From assembly GCA_947172415.1 (NCBI GenBank), contig OX359189.1:394501-458500 (forward strand): a stretch of DNA of 64,000 nt, given 5' to 3'. This DNA is from Chondrosia reniformis. Taxonomy: Eukaryota; Porifera; Demospongiae; Chondrillida; Chondrillidae. Below are positions 41,853-56,018 of the stretch, one piece after another (within the stretch, counting starts at the first letter, position 1; every line of letters starts with the position of its first letter). Position numbers and translations under genes: made by a program. Under the pieces are notes generated by a model. It was not told the origin of the DNA. It saw only the letters and a program-made list of their open reading frames with translations, and made no database searches.

Positions 41853-44800
41853 ATGCCTCTAGTAGTTCGGCGAGTCCAACCTCAATCGATCAAGAAGCCT
41901 CCTGAAAGGAAAGCAGATCCCTTGAAGGCTACTACCGTATTCACCATAAGCTCACTGATACAACAGATCGGTGATGTAGCCAAGCTCTCTGAGGATATAC
42001 TGGGTGGGCTGGCGGACTCGGTCCAGGCAATCTCTCGGCGTGCCCTCTCCTTAGAGGAGCGACTGCAGCGACTTGATGCCAAAGTTAAAATACTCGATGC
42101 AAAGGAAGAAGGTACGCCGCGTCCTGTGTGTTGAAATTTTCTGTACAATTATCAAATATATATATTGATGAATACAAAAACCGTAAAAACATGATTATAA
42201 AGAATTTGTGCTATACAGATGTTCTTAAAAATTTGTGGCCGATCTGCTGAAGAATGTAAATCTATTACCTATATACGTATATTATTACAATGTGCAGTAG
42301 ACGTATGTAATTGTGTAATTGTTTAATGATAGAATTTATTCTCTACCTATGACCGAAAAAATTACATTTCAATTTTTATGTTTACTTGAACTATATAAGC
42401 ATTGCAACAACAACACATACATACCATAAATTTCTAAACATGTGATCCAATAATACAACTTCAGCTATTAGGAGTGCAGTCTGTTTATTTTTATTTGTTG
42501 AGCTGTTAATGATTTCAGTTCCGCATAAGATGTACTGAATACTCCAATATGTGACGTGGTAATGCTATATCTGATAGTATGCCTGATTGGACACGGCCCA
42601 CTGTGAAGTATGCTGGATCTTAGTATCATCTATCCATCTCATGAATCACTTGCATGCAAGTGGGATCGAACATATTAATAACCTTTATGGTATTGAACTC
42701 AGTTATGTTGTAATATAATTAATGGGAGCATGCCAGGATATAAATACATGAAGATGGTTATTTTTGCTGATATTCACTTTTGTTGCACTTTTATGGTCCT
42801 ATAGACCCTTTCTTTAAAATGCCCAGATTTTTAAGAAATTGAAAAGGAAATTTAATAATGATATGTTTTAATTATTTCTAACCACATGTACATTTATGTA
42901 CTATATTCACTAGGCAGCTGCTACTACCAGTATAATATACTAATAACTATGGTAAACAATATGACATATACATTTCTATTTCAATAAAGATAAGATCCTT
43001 TAAGGCACGGAGCACGCAATATGCGTGTGTTTGGAGGGTATATATCATGTTTGTGTTGGCAGTACTAGTCTCAGTGACTGTTACATGGGAAAATTGATAT
43101 ATATGTATGTGTAGGTTGCTGAATCAGGGACACACTTAGGTTAAGTGTGTTAAATCCAAAAGTTGATTTAATTATGAGATCCCATTATCACTCTCTCATG
43201 TGGTTTAGTAACAGTAACTTGATTTTAACAATATTGTTAGCATGATAAACTGGTATAATTTAAGTCTTTATCTTCTTATTTAAAGTCCATTGTCTTAAAG
43301 TATTGTTTTTGATAATTCTCAGTCAGTTCAGCCAATCCAATCTTTCCAGACAATTATCCCTGTGAAGGGAGGGTTTGTGTAGTCTTGGATGTGTTTGTGT
43401 GTTCAGTTTAGTATCTGATTCATCCATTGGGTGCCTTCAGACTGCCTTTATGTGAGAACAGAAACACTTGTCTGCCACATTTTGGCAAGTTTTTCACTTT
43501 CCAAAACAACATGGACCAAGTCTTGTAAAATGATGTGATGGTTAAGTCATCATTCCTTTCCAAAAATCTCTCTTAATTCCTTCCAATGCAATAATGATAT
43601 CACTAATTAATATTGAATCTTTTTATACTTCAAAAAGACTAATGAAATCATAAATGCTGACTATAGATGAAATGTACAATTTTTGTGTAAGTAAAGCTTG
43701 TTAAATTGACTACCTTGTGAAAGTTTAAGAGAGTGATACACCCTCTCTCATGCACACACTGTTTGTTTACTTTCTGCAGTGGAGCAGCTAAATCCTGGAG
43801 AAGTCAGACTGACTCACGAGCACTTTGCAAGTAATCAGCATGTGGACCAGCAACTCTTAGCTGCGATGCCTCTGTCAGCTTACTTAACACAAGTTGCCTC
43901 AAAAATAGAATCCCTGGAACCTCTTGGACAGTTTAAGCGTTTGAGAGACGATGGAAAGGACCCTATTGCAATGGTATCTTGCCCAGGATTCTTCTTTGAG
44001 CACTGGAGATATGTTATTCAAAAGGAGACAACTAAAAGAAAGTCATTTCTTCCAGAGCCAGAAAATGATGTAAGCTTCTTAAAACTTTGTTTACATAAAC
44101 CTATGTTTTAAGTTAGCATATCTGAAAAAAATATTTGTCCTAGTTACCATAGCAACATAATTTGAGTCTATGTTTATGTGGTGATTCATCTGTCTGGAAT
44201 GTATATTTATAAATGTATGCACTTAATAAGAACTATATTTTTGAGGAGGAGTACATGTGAAATTGTAATGTAACACTAGTCAAATTCTTAACCATAGAAT
44301 GGAAAGTGTTTCATTAATTCTTGGAATATTTCTTTCCCTTTAAGGAAAGTGAAATTTGTAAGACTAAGATATTCTGGTGTTTGATATCTTTCAAATCACC
44401 AACACAGTGTTTAATTTAGGAAGACTATTTCCTCTATCACAAACTAACACTTAAATAGTTCCTGGCAGCTGCTCATATATTTATACAGTGATTCTTAGAA
44501 TAATACGTATAATGTAGAACTGAAACTGCATCTTACATATACAATGTGGTTTGTGGTTGCTAGGGAACTGTTTCCAAACTTTTCCTAACTCACTTGTGGA
44601 TGTTTAAAGTAAAGTGCCTAGCCACCTGAAGTATCTGTCACTTCACTTGAGAGCTTTAATGGAATGTGTTTCTACTTTTAGAATAAGTCTCATAACTTGG
44701 AAGGAAACAGAGAAATGTGGGAACCTTTGTGTTCAAAGTAGCTTGTGGCAGTCCATCACTCAGGGCTTATATACTTGTACCTCATGTTCACCACTTGACC

Positions 44801-47800
44801 ATATGTATGTATATATTTCACTGTGTTTGTATAACAGTTTACATTTGATAGTTGATAGGCTATTAAAAGGAGAGTTTCCTTTGGCTTGTTAAACCCAGCA
44901 ACCAAAACGAGTGTATATAGTCACCTTTGCCTCTATTCATGTATCCGTGTGGCTTACAAACATTACACAATATAAATACACTTGTGTCACCAAAGTTCCT
45001 GCAAGTACATTCTATTGTGTGGTTGTAATCACTACTGTGTGAGGAAGCCTACTGACGGTGAATCCTACATGTGATTAACATCCTGAATCAGAGGGACAAA
45101 CCACATGTCACAGTGACTGCCAATTAGGAACTCACTTGTTGAAGCGTGAAATGACTCTCTGTGTTGCTATAACATGTTGTGGCCATGTAAGCTGTATTAA
45201 CACATACCAACCTTTCAAGACAGCAACATTCTGTAATCTCAGTTATTATGAGTTTCCTGGAAGGGTTACTTAAAAAGGTGTGTTTACATACCAAAAGCCA
45301 GTAAAGCTTGAAACACAGGTGTCTCATACATATGACCTGTAAAGAAACAATTTTCATTCTTCTTGTGTTTATATAGACATAGGGTATTTACCAAAGTACC
45401 AACTAATACATACGTATATACGTAAGTACGTACCTACTATTACGTAAGTGACTACTATTTTACATTTTATATTTAGACCTATAGATATAGGGAGTAATAT
45501 TTACCAAAGTACCAATTATTATGTACATACATAAGTACCAACTATTACATAAGTGGCTACTATTACATACAATAGTGGTGCAGTACAGATAATCCAGTGA
45601 ATATCACTAGTGTTTGGCTCATGGTTGGAGCTAGGTTTGTTAGGGTAGAGAGTGTGCATGTGCATTGCCTGTGGCAAATCAAGTGACACCTAACTCCATA
45701 CACACTTCATTGCCATAATCACTAACAATATGATCCTTTACTGATTGCTTGTTGTCGTGTCAGTAGCATTAAAGTGTCACTGTTGAACTGTTGTGTATAG
45801 CTTTGAATCCATTCTAATTTCATTTAATTAAACTGACTAATTTAATAAGGAAATTAGTAATTCATGGTTGCACTTAAAGGTTGAGTAGATTAGTAGTAAA
45901 TGGATTAATAACACTTTAATTGAGATGGCTTGATAGAAATAAAAGGGACCTTCTCAATAATTAGAGAGTATTCGCTGCATATAATCACTCTGCTATATCA
46001 GATATCACTTCCATAGAACTAGATACGTTTCAGCTCAAGTTGACCATATGCATTATATATACCCCATAATATATAGTTTATACAAGCACACATAAATATA
46101 TGTAAGCAAACCTAGTTGATATGTTGGGATGTATGTAGATCTACAGAGATGAAGGTTTATTGAGCTTCATACTGCTGATGAAGACCTCAGGGTCGAAACG
46201 TTCAGAATTTACCAATTCATGTTGCTGAAGCTCAATAAACCTTCATCTCTTATAATGATCGCAACAAGCACTCCCAATTCCTTCGTAGATCTACAGGTCT
46301 GAAATGTCCTATGTTTTTCAAGCTTAATATTGGAATGTAATATTACTAAACGTACATATAGCCATACAATTTAGAAATGTCACCTCTTCACTGTGTAGCC
46401 TTCTGTGATTGACTTTGAACCACAAAAAGGGGCAAGACAAGATGAGAGAGTTTTCAAGCCCAGATCTCCAGATCTATTGCTCCAGCTGCAAGTAAACGAT
46501 CACAACTCACTGATTCATCGTAGACAGAGAGTTAATTCACTGAGGGTACCCCACAGGGGGGAGTCCCTCCCCATTGCAAGCATAAAACAAGATGAGAGGA
46601 AGACATTGTTCCAACTCTTTGATGTTGATATACCCGCAAGATGCACTTCTGTGATGGCCAACAATGACGAAGCAGACAACGATGGCCAAACACAGTCTCA
46701 ACCCTCTTTGATTGAAAGAGAAGAGCCTGCTCCAAAGAACGACAGCCCAAAGCCTTCAGATTCCTCTGAAAAGTGTGGCTCTCTGCTATATCAGGACGAG
46801 GACTGTGTGGTTTACAGACAAACTGACTTGGCAGAAAAGAAAAAGCGAAGGTTTTCTTGGAAGAGAATGAGTTTCAGAAAGAGTACCCAGCGAGAAAAGA
46901 AGGTCCCTGAAGCAGAAACAGAAGTAGAGAGTAATAAGCCAAAGTTGGAGAGAAAGGGCTCCTTCCTAAGCAGAAGAGGAAGCTTCAGAAGAAAATCTAC
47001 CAAGAAGAAAGCAAAAGATGACAGCTCTGATGTTCCACCCTCAAACCCAAATCCTCCTGTTTGCCCCACCCCCCCTCCACCCATTAATGATACAGTGACT
47101 GGATCCAGTAATTCTGATCCTACTAATAGAGAAATGCGTGAGGTTTCACCTTACACCATTTTACCTAGGGATTACAAAAAGGGAGACATTACATCACCTC
47201 CCAAGGATGCATCAGTTGACCAAGACAGCGGCATTGATGCTACTGCATCCAGTTTAGAAGCAGACTCCAGGACAACTTCTGTTTCCTCATCTACAGGGAC
47301 ACTTGGGAGAGTAGCAAGGCAAACTTCAGCTGATAATCCCCCACAACCTTCATCTTCATCGTCAACGAAACAACCACAGACAGAAAGTTCTTCATCAGCA
47401 AAGACACAGTCAACAACAAATTCAAAAAGAAAGTCAATGACTGATGTCTTTTCTTCATCAAAGAAGAAAACAAACAAAGACTCCTCAAAGAGAGCATCCG
47501 TACATATACCTGTTGCTCCACCACCTCCACCCTTACCAGCAGCCACCACTGGAAACTCTGCAACAGCCGCTAAAATACCATCTACACCAAAGACTTCATC
47601 CAAAGGGAAAGCCCCACAGATCTCTGTAAGAAGGACACATTCTCTTAACATACCAAGAAACAAAGCCCCTCCAGTTACGCATCAGAAAAGTGTTCTTAAG
47701 CCCACACCTCCTGTTAGGAGAGGCTCTCAACTGGTTCACAAGCAAGAGCCCCCAGCTTCTCCTTCTCTACCTAAGAGCACGGGCTCTAAGGAGAATAACT

Positions 47801-48159
47801 CTGTTATAAAGAAGAAAGTTCCTCCTCCTGTCCCACCACGGAAAACCTCTTCTCCAACTGGTAACTCTACCATGGCTAATGGTCATATCTCACAATCATT
47901 AAGCCCAAACCATCAACTGTTTCCATCTTCTAGTAACAGGAATTCAATTAAAGAATTTCCACGTACTGTAGATGTTCAGAATGAGCTACTTGTGGCAATA
48001 AAGAGTGGCATACACCTCAGAAAGGTTCATAACCAGAGGAGACCAACCACTCCTTTGGGCACATCTGATGTAGCAGCTATACTCCAAAGGAGATTTGCAT
48101 TAATGGGTTCAGAATCTTCAGATAATGAGAAGGATGGTTCACCAGAGTGGGAGGATTAA
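41853..48159 (+). CDS. WASF1: WAVE/SCAR family actin nucleation-promoting factor
   Basis: Three coding exons join in phase: 41853-42111, 43780-44069, 46399-48159 (769 residues). The N-terminal WAVE-homology domain starts MPLVVRRVQP as in human WASF1-3 and continues FTISSLIQQIGDVAKLSEDI, SLEERLQRLDAKVKILDAKE and GFFFEHWRYVIQKET. A long basic, Ser/Lys-rich and proline-rich middle follows (VAPPPPPLP, KKVPPPVPPRK). The C-terminal VCA module is complete: WH2 ELLVAIKSGIHLRKV (about 712-726), the central helix TSDVAAILQRRFAL, and an acidic end with the critical Trp (SPEWED, last six residues). WAVE activates Arp2/3 downstream of Rac inside the pentameric WAVE complex. A single gene here probably represents the ancestor of the vertebrate WASF1-3 set. 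Introns of 1.7 and 2.3 kb are among the longest in the window; intron 2 holds a hammerhead-like element. Confidence 0.95.
46135..46296. mobile_element. hammerhead-like hairpin element with flanking 12-bp repeats, copy A
   Basis: A 24-base inverted repeat (agatgaaggtttattgagct... and its complement ending aaaccttcatct) encloses CTGATGAAGACCTCAGGGTC followed by GAAACG. The order CTGATGA, hairpin, GAAAC is that of the hammerhead ribozyme catalytic core, with one extra A before stem II. GTAGATCTACAG occurs exactly at both ends (46135-46146 and 46285-46296) as a possible target-site duplication. It sits in WASF intron 2. Related degenerate copies are at 15682-15800 and 54045-54135. Confidence 0.65.
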
Positions 48160-48387
48160 TTTACATAGTGCACATCCAATTACAAGTACATTTTTTATGT
48201 AAAAGCTTTTCTTAAGTTCATTATATTAAACTTCAACTTTACTGTATATTTTATTTTCAAATCCTCATGTCCCCACACCCAGTTTGTTTAATATTTATGT
48301 ACATCTATTAACATCTGTTCAAAATAATAAGATCGAATGTGTAATTACTGCAAATGTACAAAAATTCTGAAATACAAACAAGATTAA

Positions 48388-49421
48388 TTATGTCATAATT
48401 TCAAAGACTGGTTCAGCTGGTTCAAGGATAGCCTCTGGAATGTTCAAATTGGTAACTAAACTCCTTGAAAACTGATTAACAGTCTGCAATTCTGAATTTA
48501 ACCTCTTTAAGTCACCTTCATTCTTCTTGATCATAACATTTGTTTTCTAAAGGAAAAAAAGATAATGGATGGATCTTTCACAGGCTCCCAGTAACACACC
48601 TCTATTACTGCCTGAGACTGACTGAGATTGTCATTTATTCCAACTAAATTCTTTGAAGTGGTCTGATAAATCCCCCTCAACCTTAAATTAATACTCTGGT
48701 ACAATCCCACGACGTTCCCACCTACACAAGGTGGAACAACTGCACATTCACATTCACATGCACACCCATGTATATACATACATTGTAAATGTTTAAGACT
48801 CTATACATATATAGTATAGTATAGTATAGTATAGTATAGTATAGTATAGTATAGTATAGTATAGTATATTATATATAGTATATTATATATAGTATGACAG
48901 CTTACACACACAATATATCTAAAAATATGCTGATAAAACTCACGCAGTTTAGCATGCGCCTTGCTACAGTCAAAAGATAGAGAAAAGATCAATCTATTAG
49001 CTAACCATATGTGCACCATTGAAGTAAACGCAAGTAAACATCATCACACGCAGACGCACCTGTCGTACACGTACTCCCTCTTCCTAGGAGAAGACTTGGC
49101 AGGTTGCTGCTTGCGGCCTGTATCGCTGCCTTTGGCTGATAATTTTGGAGATCGCTGCAACTTGGGGGAATCTTTCTTCACTGTAGTATTAACTGGAGGT
49201 TGGGTACTAGCGTCTTCTTCCGACTCGCTCTCCGTATCCTCGCCTAGTACAACGGTGCCTTGCAAAGGTAATGACTTTTTAGCTGCATTCAAGATTGGAC
49301 TGCTTTCTGAGCTGGAAATAACCTCTTTAGCTTCGATATTAGACCGTAACTCATCAGTCTCCTCTCTAATTATTTCTAAGTCTTGATCGGATTCCGAATC
49401 TTCGCCTTGGATGACAGACAT
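48388..49421 (-). CDS. BLOC1S3: BLOC-1 subunit 3 homologue
   Basis: Four exons join in phase: 49060-49421, 48944-48963 (a 20-base microexon), 48600-48721, 48388-48546 (220 residues; human 202). The N-terminus is acidic and carries two spaced motifs, IQGEDSESDQD and TVVLGEDTESESEED, that match the paired GEATETDSE/GEAAETDSE motifs of human BLOC1S3. After a basic linker the C-terminal half is a helical coil, LRLRGIYQTTSKNLVGINDN, LSQSQAVIEKTNVMIKK and EGDLKRLNSELQTVNQF, aligning with the human GVYRRAGRDVAALASRLAAA region. BLOC-1 directs cargo from endosomes to lysosome-related organelles. Conservation is low but the order of features is right. It is divergent from EIF1A with 99 bp between start codons. 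Confidence 0.78.
48808..48895. repeat. (ATAGT)n microsatellite
   Basis: About 14 uninterrupted copies of the pentamer ATAGT/TATAG followed by diverged TATATAGTATAT units, inside an intron of the BLOC1S3 homologue. Confidence 0.95.
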
Positions 49422-49520
49422 TTTGTTTTATCAGTGGGGGATTTCTCAATAGATATGACGTCATCTACCCAAATTCAGTTTGGTCGCTGATTCAGAAAAT
49501 CATATTTGTCAGACAAGAAA
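49422..49520. promoter_or_regulatory. bidirectional promoter with a perfect CRE
   Basis: The 99 bp between BLOC1S3 and EIF1A start codons contain ATGACGTCAT at 49455-49464, a full palindromic cAMP-response-element/bZIP site placed roughly midway. No TATA box is seen. Confidence 0.55.
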
Positions 49521-50628
49521 ATGCCAAAGAATAAAGGTAAACACATTTGCCCTCGATAATCTTCTTTATTGTTATGAATAGGTAAGGGTTATGTGTGTAA
49601 GTATCTGTAATTTCTAATTGTGCCTTCAGGAAAGGGAGGGAAGAATAGGAGGAGAGGAAAGAACGAAAACGAGAGAGAAAAAAGAGAACTCGTTTTCAAG
49701 GAAGACGGACAGGGTAATTTAAATAACACCAGGGAAAGTCATCTTTATCAAATAATATTTGATATTTGTACACACTTTGTGTATGTAGAATATGCCCAGG
49801 TCTTGAAGATGTTGGGCAATGGAAGACTGCAGGCTCTTTGCTTCGATGGAGTAGAAAGACTTTGTCACATCAGAGGAAAACTTAGGAAGAAGGTCAGTGC
49901 CTTTGTGTGCTTTGTTATGTGTGAGTCTACGTAGTTCAAATGTGAAGCAATCGATACACGTCCATACTTGTACATTTATATGGCTAACATTGCTAATTGT
50001 ATCATATTAATTGCTCTACTATGAAAGTGTATATACATGTTATTATACTTAACATATTTGTTTTGACAGCTAGTGACATATATGTACATGCTTTAAATGT
50101 AGTATTAACTATAGGCAGACAATGAGTTTTATTGTTTAATGATTCAGGTGTGGATTAATCAGGGAGACATCATTTTAATTGGGCTCAGAGATTTCCAAGA
50201 CGAGAGAGCCGATGTGTTACTAAAGTACAATCCAGACGAGGCTAGAAGTCTGAAGGCCTACGGAGAGCTCCCCGAAGAAGGTGAGTCCCCAGACACATGA
50301 CCATCTCTTCAGCTAGAACAAGAAGAGTGACTCTTTTCAACTATTTTGTGATCTACAGCCAAGATCAATGAGAACTTTGGTGGAGGAGGAGTTGACGATG
50401 AAGATGTCATCTTTGATGAAGAGGGAGACTTTGAGGAAGATGACATTGATCAAGTAAGTAACTGATGTAACCATTTCATGTTGCTACATCACACATTCAA
50501 GCCTCTGACATTATATCATTATCCTATCTGTGTGGCATTGATTTGCTCTTTATTTTTATAGTTGCTAGGCTATTTTATTACAGTTAATCAGTATGTATGG
50601 GCTCTTCTTCTCTCGATTGCAGTTATAG
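49521..50628 (+). CDS. EIF1AX: translation initiation factor eIF1A
   Basis: Six exons join in phase: 49521-49536, 49630-49713, 49789-49892, 50148-50280, 50359-50453, 50623-50628 (145 residues; human 144). The basic N-terminal tail [20 protein letters not shown] is followed by the OB fold ([59 protein letters not shown]), the helical [12 protein letters not shown] segment and the acidic tail [12 protein letters not shown]. eIF1A binds the 40S A site and promotes scanning and start-codon selection. The last coding exon is only six bases (Leu-stop), after the acceptor at 50621-50622; this is inferred from the acidic-tail ending of the family (human ends DIDDI). The first exon encodes five residues. 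Confidence 0.95.
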
Positions 50629-50825
50629 GGATGCCGAGGAGGGAACAACATTCAAATTGCTCATTAACTGTCTCTTGCTACTTTGTGAACAGTTGTATTT
50701 GCATGATCTGCTTGTCATATTTTTGCTATGTATGTACGCCATTTGTGGTTACATCATTTAGAAAAAATAGTAACATTTTACGGACAATATCCGATTCCTT
50801 AAATACGTAACCGGTTGGGTGGAAA

Positions 50826-53749
<2,924 letters not shown>

Positions 53750-54044
53750 CTTGTGTTCACTCTCTCTGTATGTGTGATAGAGTTTTGATTTCAGTTTTAA
53801 TATGATTGAACAGTAGTAAAATATGTTTTCAAAATCTTGAATTATTATAAATTTGAATACCATGGTTATTGCTATAATAATAATAATATGAAGGGAAAGA
53901 TCTTAGTCATTGCATTATGAAAGGGTGTCCCTAGAGAAAGCTGTCTGGATCAGTCTGGAAGAAGAATTAATAGATTAAGGATCTGCATGAAGCTCCTCTT
54001 TTGGATGGTTCTTCTTTGAGTGTCTAAAGATGCAGTTTAGTAAA

Positions 54045-54135
54045 TCTTTTACAGATATTTGGACCCAAGGGTCTTCTTCAGCAACTCACAACATATGACT
54101 GTTTTTTAATGCTTTTGCATCAATAAACTTCAATT
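54045..54135. mobile_element. hammerhead-like hairpin element, copy C (minus orientation)
   Basis: On the minus strand, TTGCTGAAGAAGACCCTTGG then GTCCAAAT, with an AATAAACTTCAATTCATG end on the plus strand, match the centre and arm of the copy at 46147. It overlaps the last codons and 3' UTR of the OSTM1 homologue. Confidence 0.5.
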
Positions 54136-55072
54136 CATGCATAACATACATAAAATACATAAAATGGATGCAGTTTGCCAAAACTTCAATTGATGAGGGG
54201 ATCCCTGTAATGAGTGCCAGTGCTGCCATACCCAACTGCACTCCTGTGGTTGATAAATTCTTTCTCTTTCTCTTTCTCTTTGTCTCTGTCTCTCTCTCTC
54301 TCTACCTCTCTCCCTGCATGTACACAGAATATGTTGCTAAGCAACAGATCACATAAGTATTTAATTCCCAGATGACATTACTAACAGTTTTCAAATGTTT
54401 ATAATGAGAAATTGACATGCAATGATGAGAGTGCTTACTTCTTGCATGTCTTATTTGTCTCCTCTCAATAAATGTTCCATGTGCGCAGTTCCCACAGTAG
54501 AACAGTAAAGGAATCGAGCCAGCCAATACTCCCAAACCAACCACTATATAGTAGTTTGGCTTAAATCGGTCACAAAGGAACCGATCACTCCACAATAACC
54601 TTGTCTTGTTAAGCTACACACAGCAAATGAACATGGTTAGACATGTACTCTCTTAACAAGCAAGCAAACAGCACTGACACTTATATCCTTATGCAATGCT
54701 GAAGTCTGCCCTGAACCAATTTTGTCCCAAACCAAATTTTATGAAAATCAAAAGATATATATGCTTGGACATGATTTTAGTGCTATTATGTCACTTTATC
54801 AGAAGAGGGTTAATACTTACGTGATGAACAATGTCAGCACAAGTAGGGCATTCGGAGCCTTCAACATCAAAATGATGCCTGGCAAAGGAGATAAAAGTCT
54901 GGTAATCCTTCTTACATCTGTAACACACATCCATCTTTGAGATATTGGTCATGTTGCTATTCCGCACAGCACCATACTCTACTGTATGTGACAGGTTTGC
55001 TTCAGCTGGCTCCAAATTTTGCTGATGTAATGAAAGGTGGGAGAGTAGAGTACTACCGTGGTATGTTCCAAG

Positions 55073-55113
<41 letters not shown>

Positions 55114-55954
55114 TTTATTATTAAGGTGAGCCCGTCAGCCCAAGGCTGGTATAAATGGGGACCAAAAAAAAAAAAAAAAAAGCAGCACCTACATAGATAA
55201 CTTCTGATTCTGCAAAACATTTTGTCAAATTCTTTAGATATTTGTAAAACTGTACAGTTTTTGAGTTCAAAACTGGTCCATTTGCAGTTGAACTAACACA
55301 ACCTACGTACAGCAGATGTACATAAATTCATGTTTATTTCTGATTCTTTAATACAGCATTGGAAATCCCAATCTTGGGCCGACAGGCCAAACTCACAATT
55401 ACACGTTGCATCAGTCCATATACTAACAGCAGAGTCGTACAATCTACTTATTGAAGCTAGTTTGTCAGAGTGTAACAGAACCTCCGTACACCTCTCTCCA
55501 ACTGGAGTGGAAGAGTGAAAGGTATTCTGCGAATCGTATTGTTTTATAGCAAAATATGTTCTGTCCATCACTAAGAACGCGTCCCAGCACGTTTCACAAA
55601 GGCAGGTTGGGACAGACATGCGGATGACGCAGTCAGTAAAGTTGCTGTATGCTACAGCGAAGTGGTCCAGTAGGCCCTCACAAGCTATATTGGGCTCCGA
55701 GAGGAGGGCGGGGTAGTCCATGCTAGGGCAGACCTGGAGAGGGTCACCTGACACGAGTAACAAGAAGTGTATGAGAAGAGAGAAAATCAAATATAATTAA
55801 GCCAAATAATTGTCCAGTTAACTATTTACTAATGATTCAGATAAAACTTACTCAATGCGAAAGACCGTGTATTTATAAGAACCAAAACGTATATAAGAAT
55901 TGCAAGTAAACTGCTCATTTTGCTCACATAACTAACACACCACACGGACGCCAT
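54086..55954 (-). CDS. OSTM1: OSTM1 homologue (lysosomal chloride channel beta subunit)
   Basis: Five exons join in phase: 55852-55954, 55311-55747, 54821-55021, 54439-54613, 54086-54243 (357 residues; human 334). A signal peptide (SSLLAILIYVLVLIN) is followed by a Cys-rich lumenal domain that aligns with human OSTM1: CEGLLDHFAVAYSNFTDCVI, CLCETCWDAFLVMDRTYFA, ISRLYDSAVSIWTDATCNC, NISKMDVCYRCKKDYQTFIS, CPTCADIVHHLNKTRLLWSD and RFLCDRF. N-glycosylation sequons are present (NFT, NMT, NIS). One membrane span, YYIVVGLGVLAGSIPLLFY (about 268-286), precedes a short tail. Human OSTM1 is the obligatory partner of the CLC-7 Cl/H exchanger in lysosomes. The last exon is the least certain: reading through the donor at 54438 instead would give a different tail. 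Introns contain a microsatellite and a poly(A)-tailed insertion. Confidence 0.85.
54258..54316. repeat. CT-rich microsatellite
   Basis: CTTTCTCTTTCTCTTTCTC grading into (CT)n on the plus strand, in the last intron of the OSTM1 homologue. Confidence 0.9.
55072..55182. mobile_element. ATT microsatellite plus SINE-like insertion with poly(A)
   Basis: A run of about 12 ATT units is followed by AAGGTGAGCCCGTCAGCCCA and AGGCTGGTATAAATGGGGAC, then an uninterrupted run of 18 A. The poly(A) end suggests a short retroposed element. It lies in intron 2 of the OSTM1 homologue. Confidence 0.55.
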
Positions 55955-56018
55955 ATTAAACCACGTGATTTTATACATGATAAAGGGTATTAGTACATAT
56001 GTACAAAAAAGTTTAATG

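Noticed and set aside
46170-46205. Active hammerhead ribozyme
   Set aside because: Core order fits, but an extra base precedes stem II and stem I does not abut the core, so activity is not claimed; only a hammerhead-like element is reported.
47172-47663. 163-codon minus frame opposite WASF exon 3
   Set aside because: Antisense shadow of Ser/Lys-rich WASF coding sequence.
54791-55015. A separate zinc-ribbon protein
   Set aside because: The CxxC pairs belong to the conserved Cys-rich lumenal domain of OSTM1 (exon 3).
55293-55790. A separate 165-codon secreted protein gene
   Set aside because: It is exon 2 of the OSTM1 homologue; splice phase and human alignment join it to 55852-55954 and 54821-55021.
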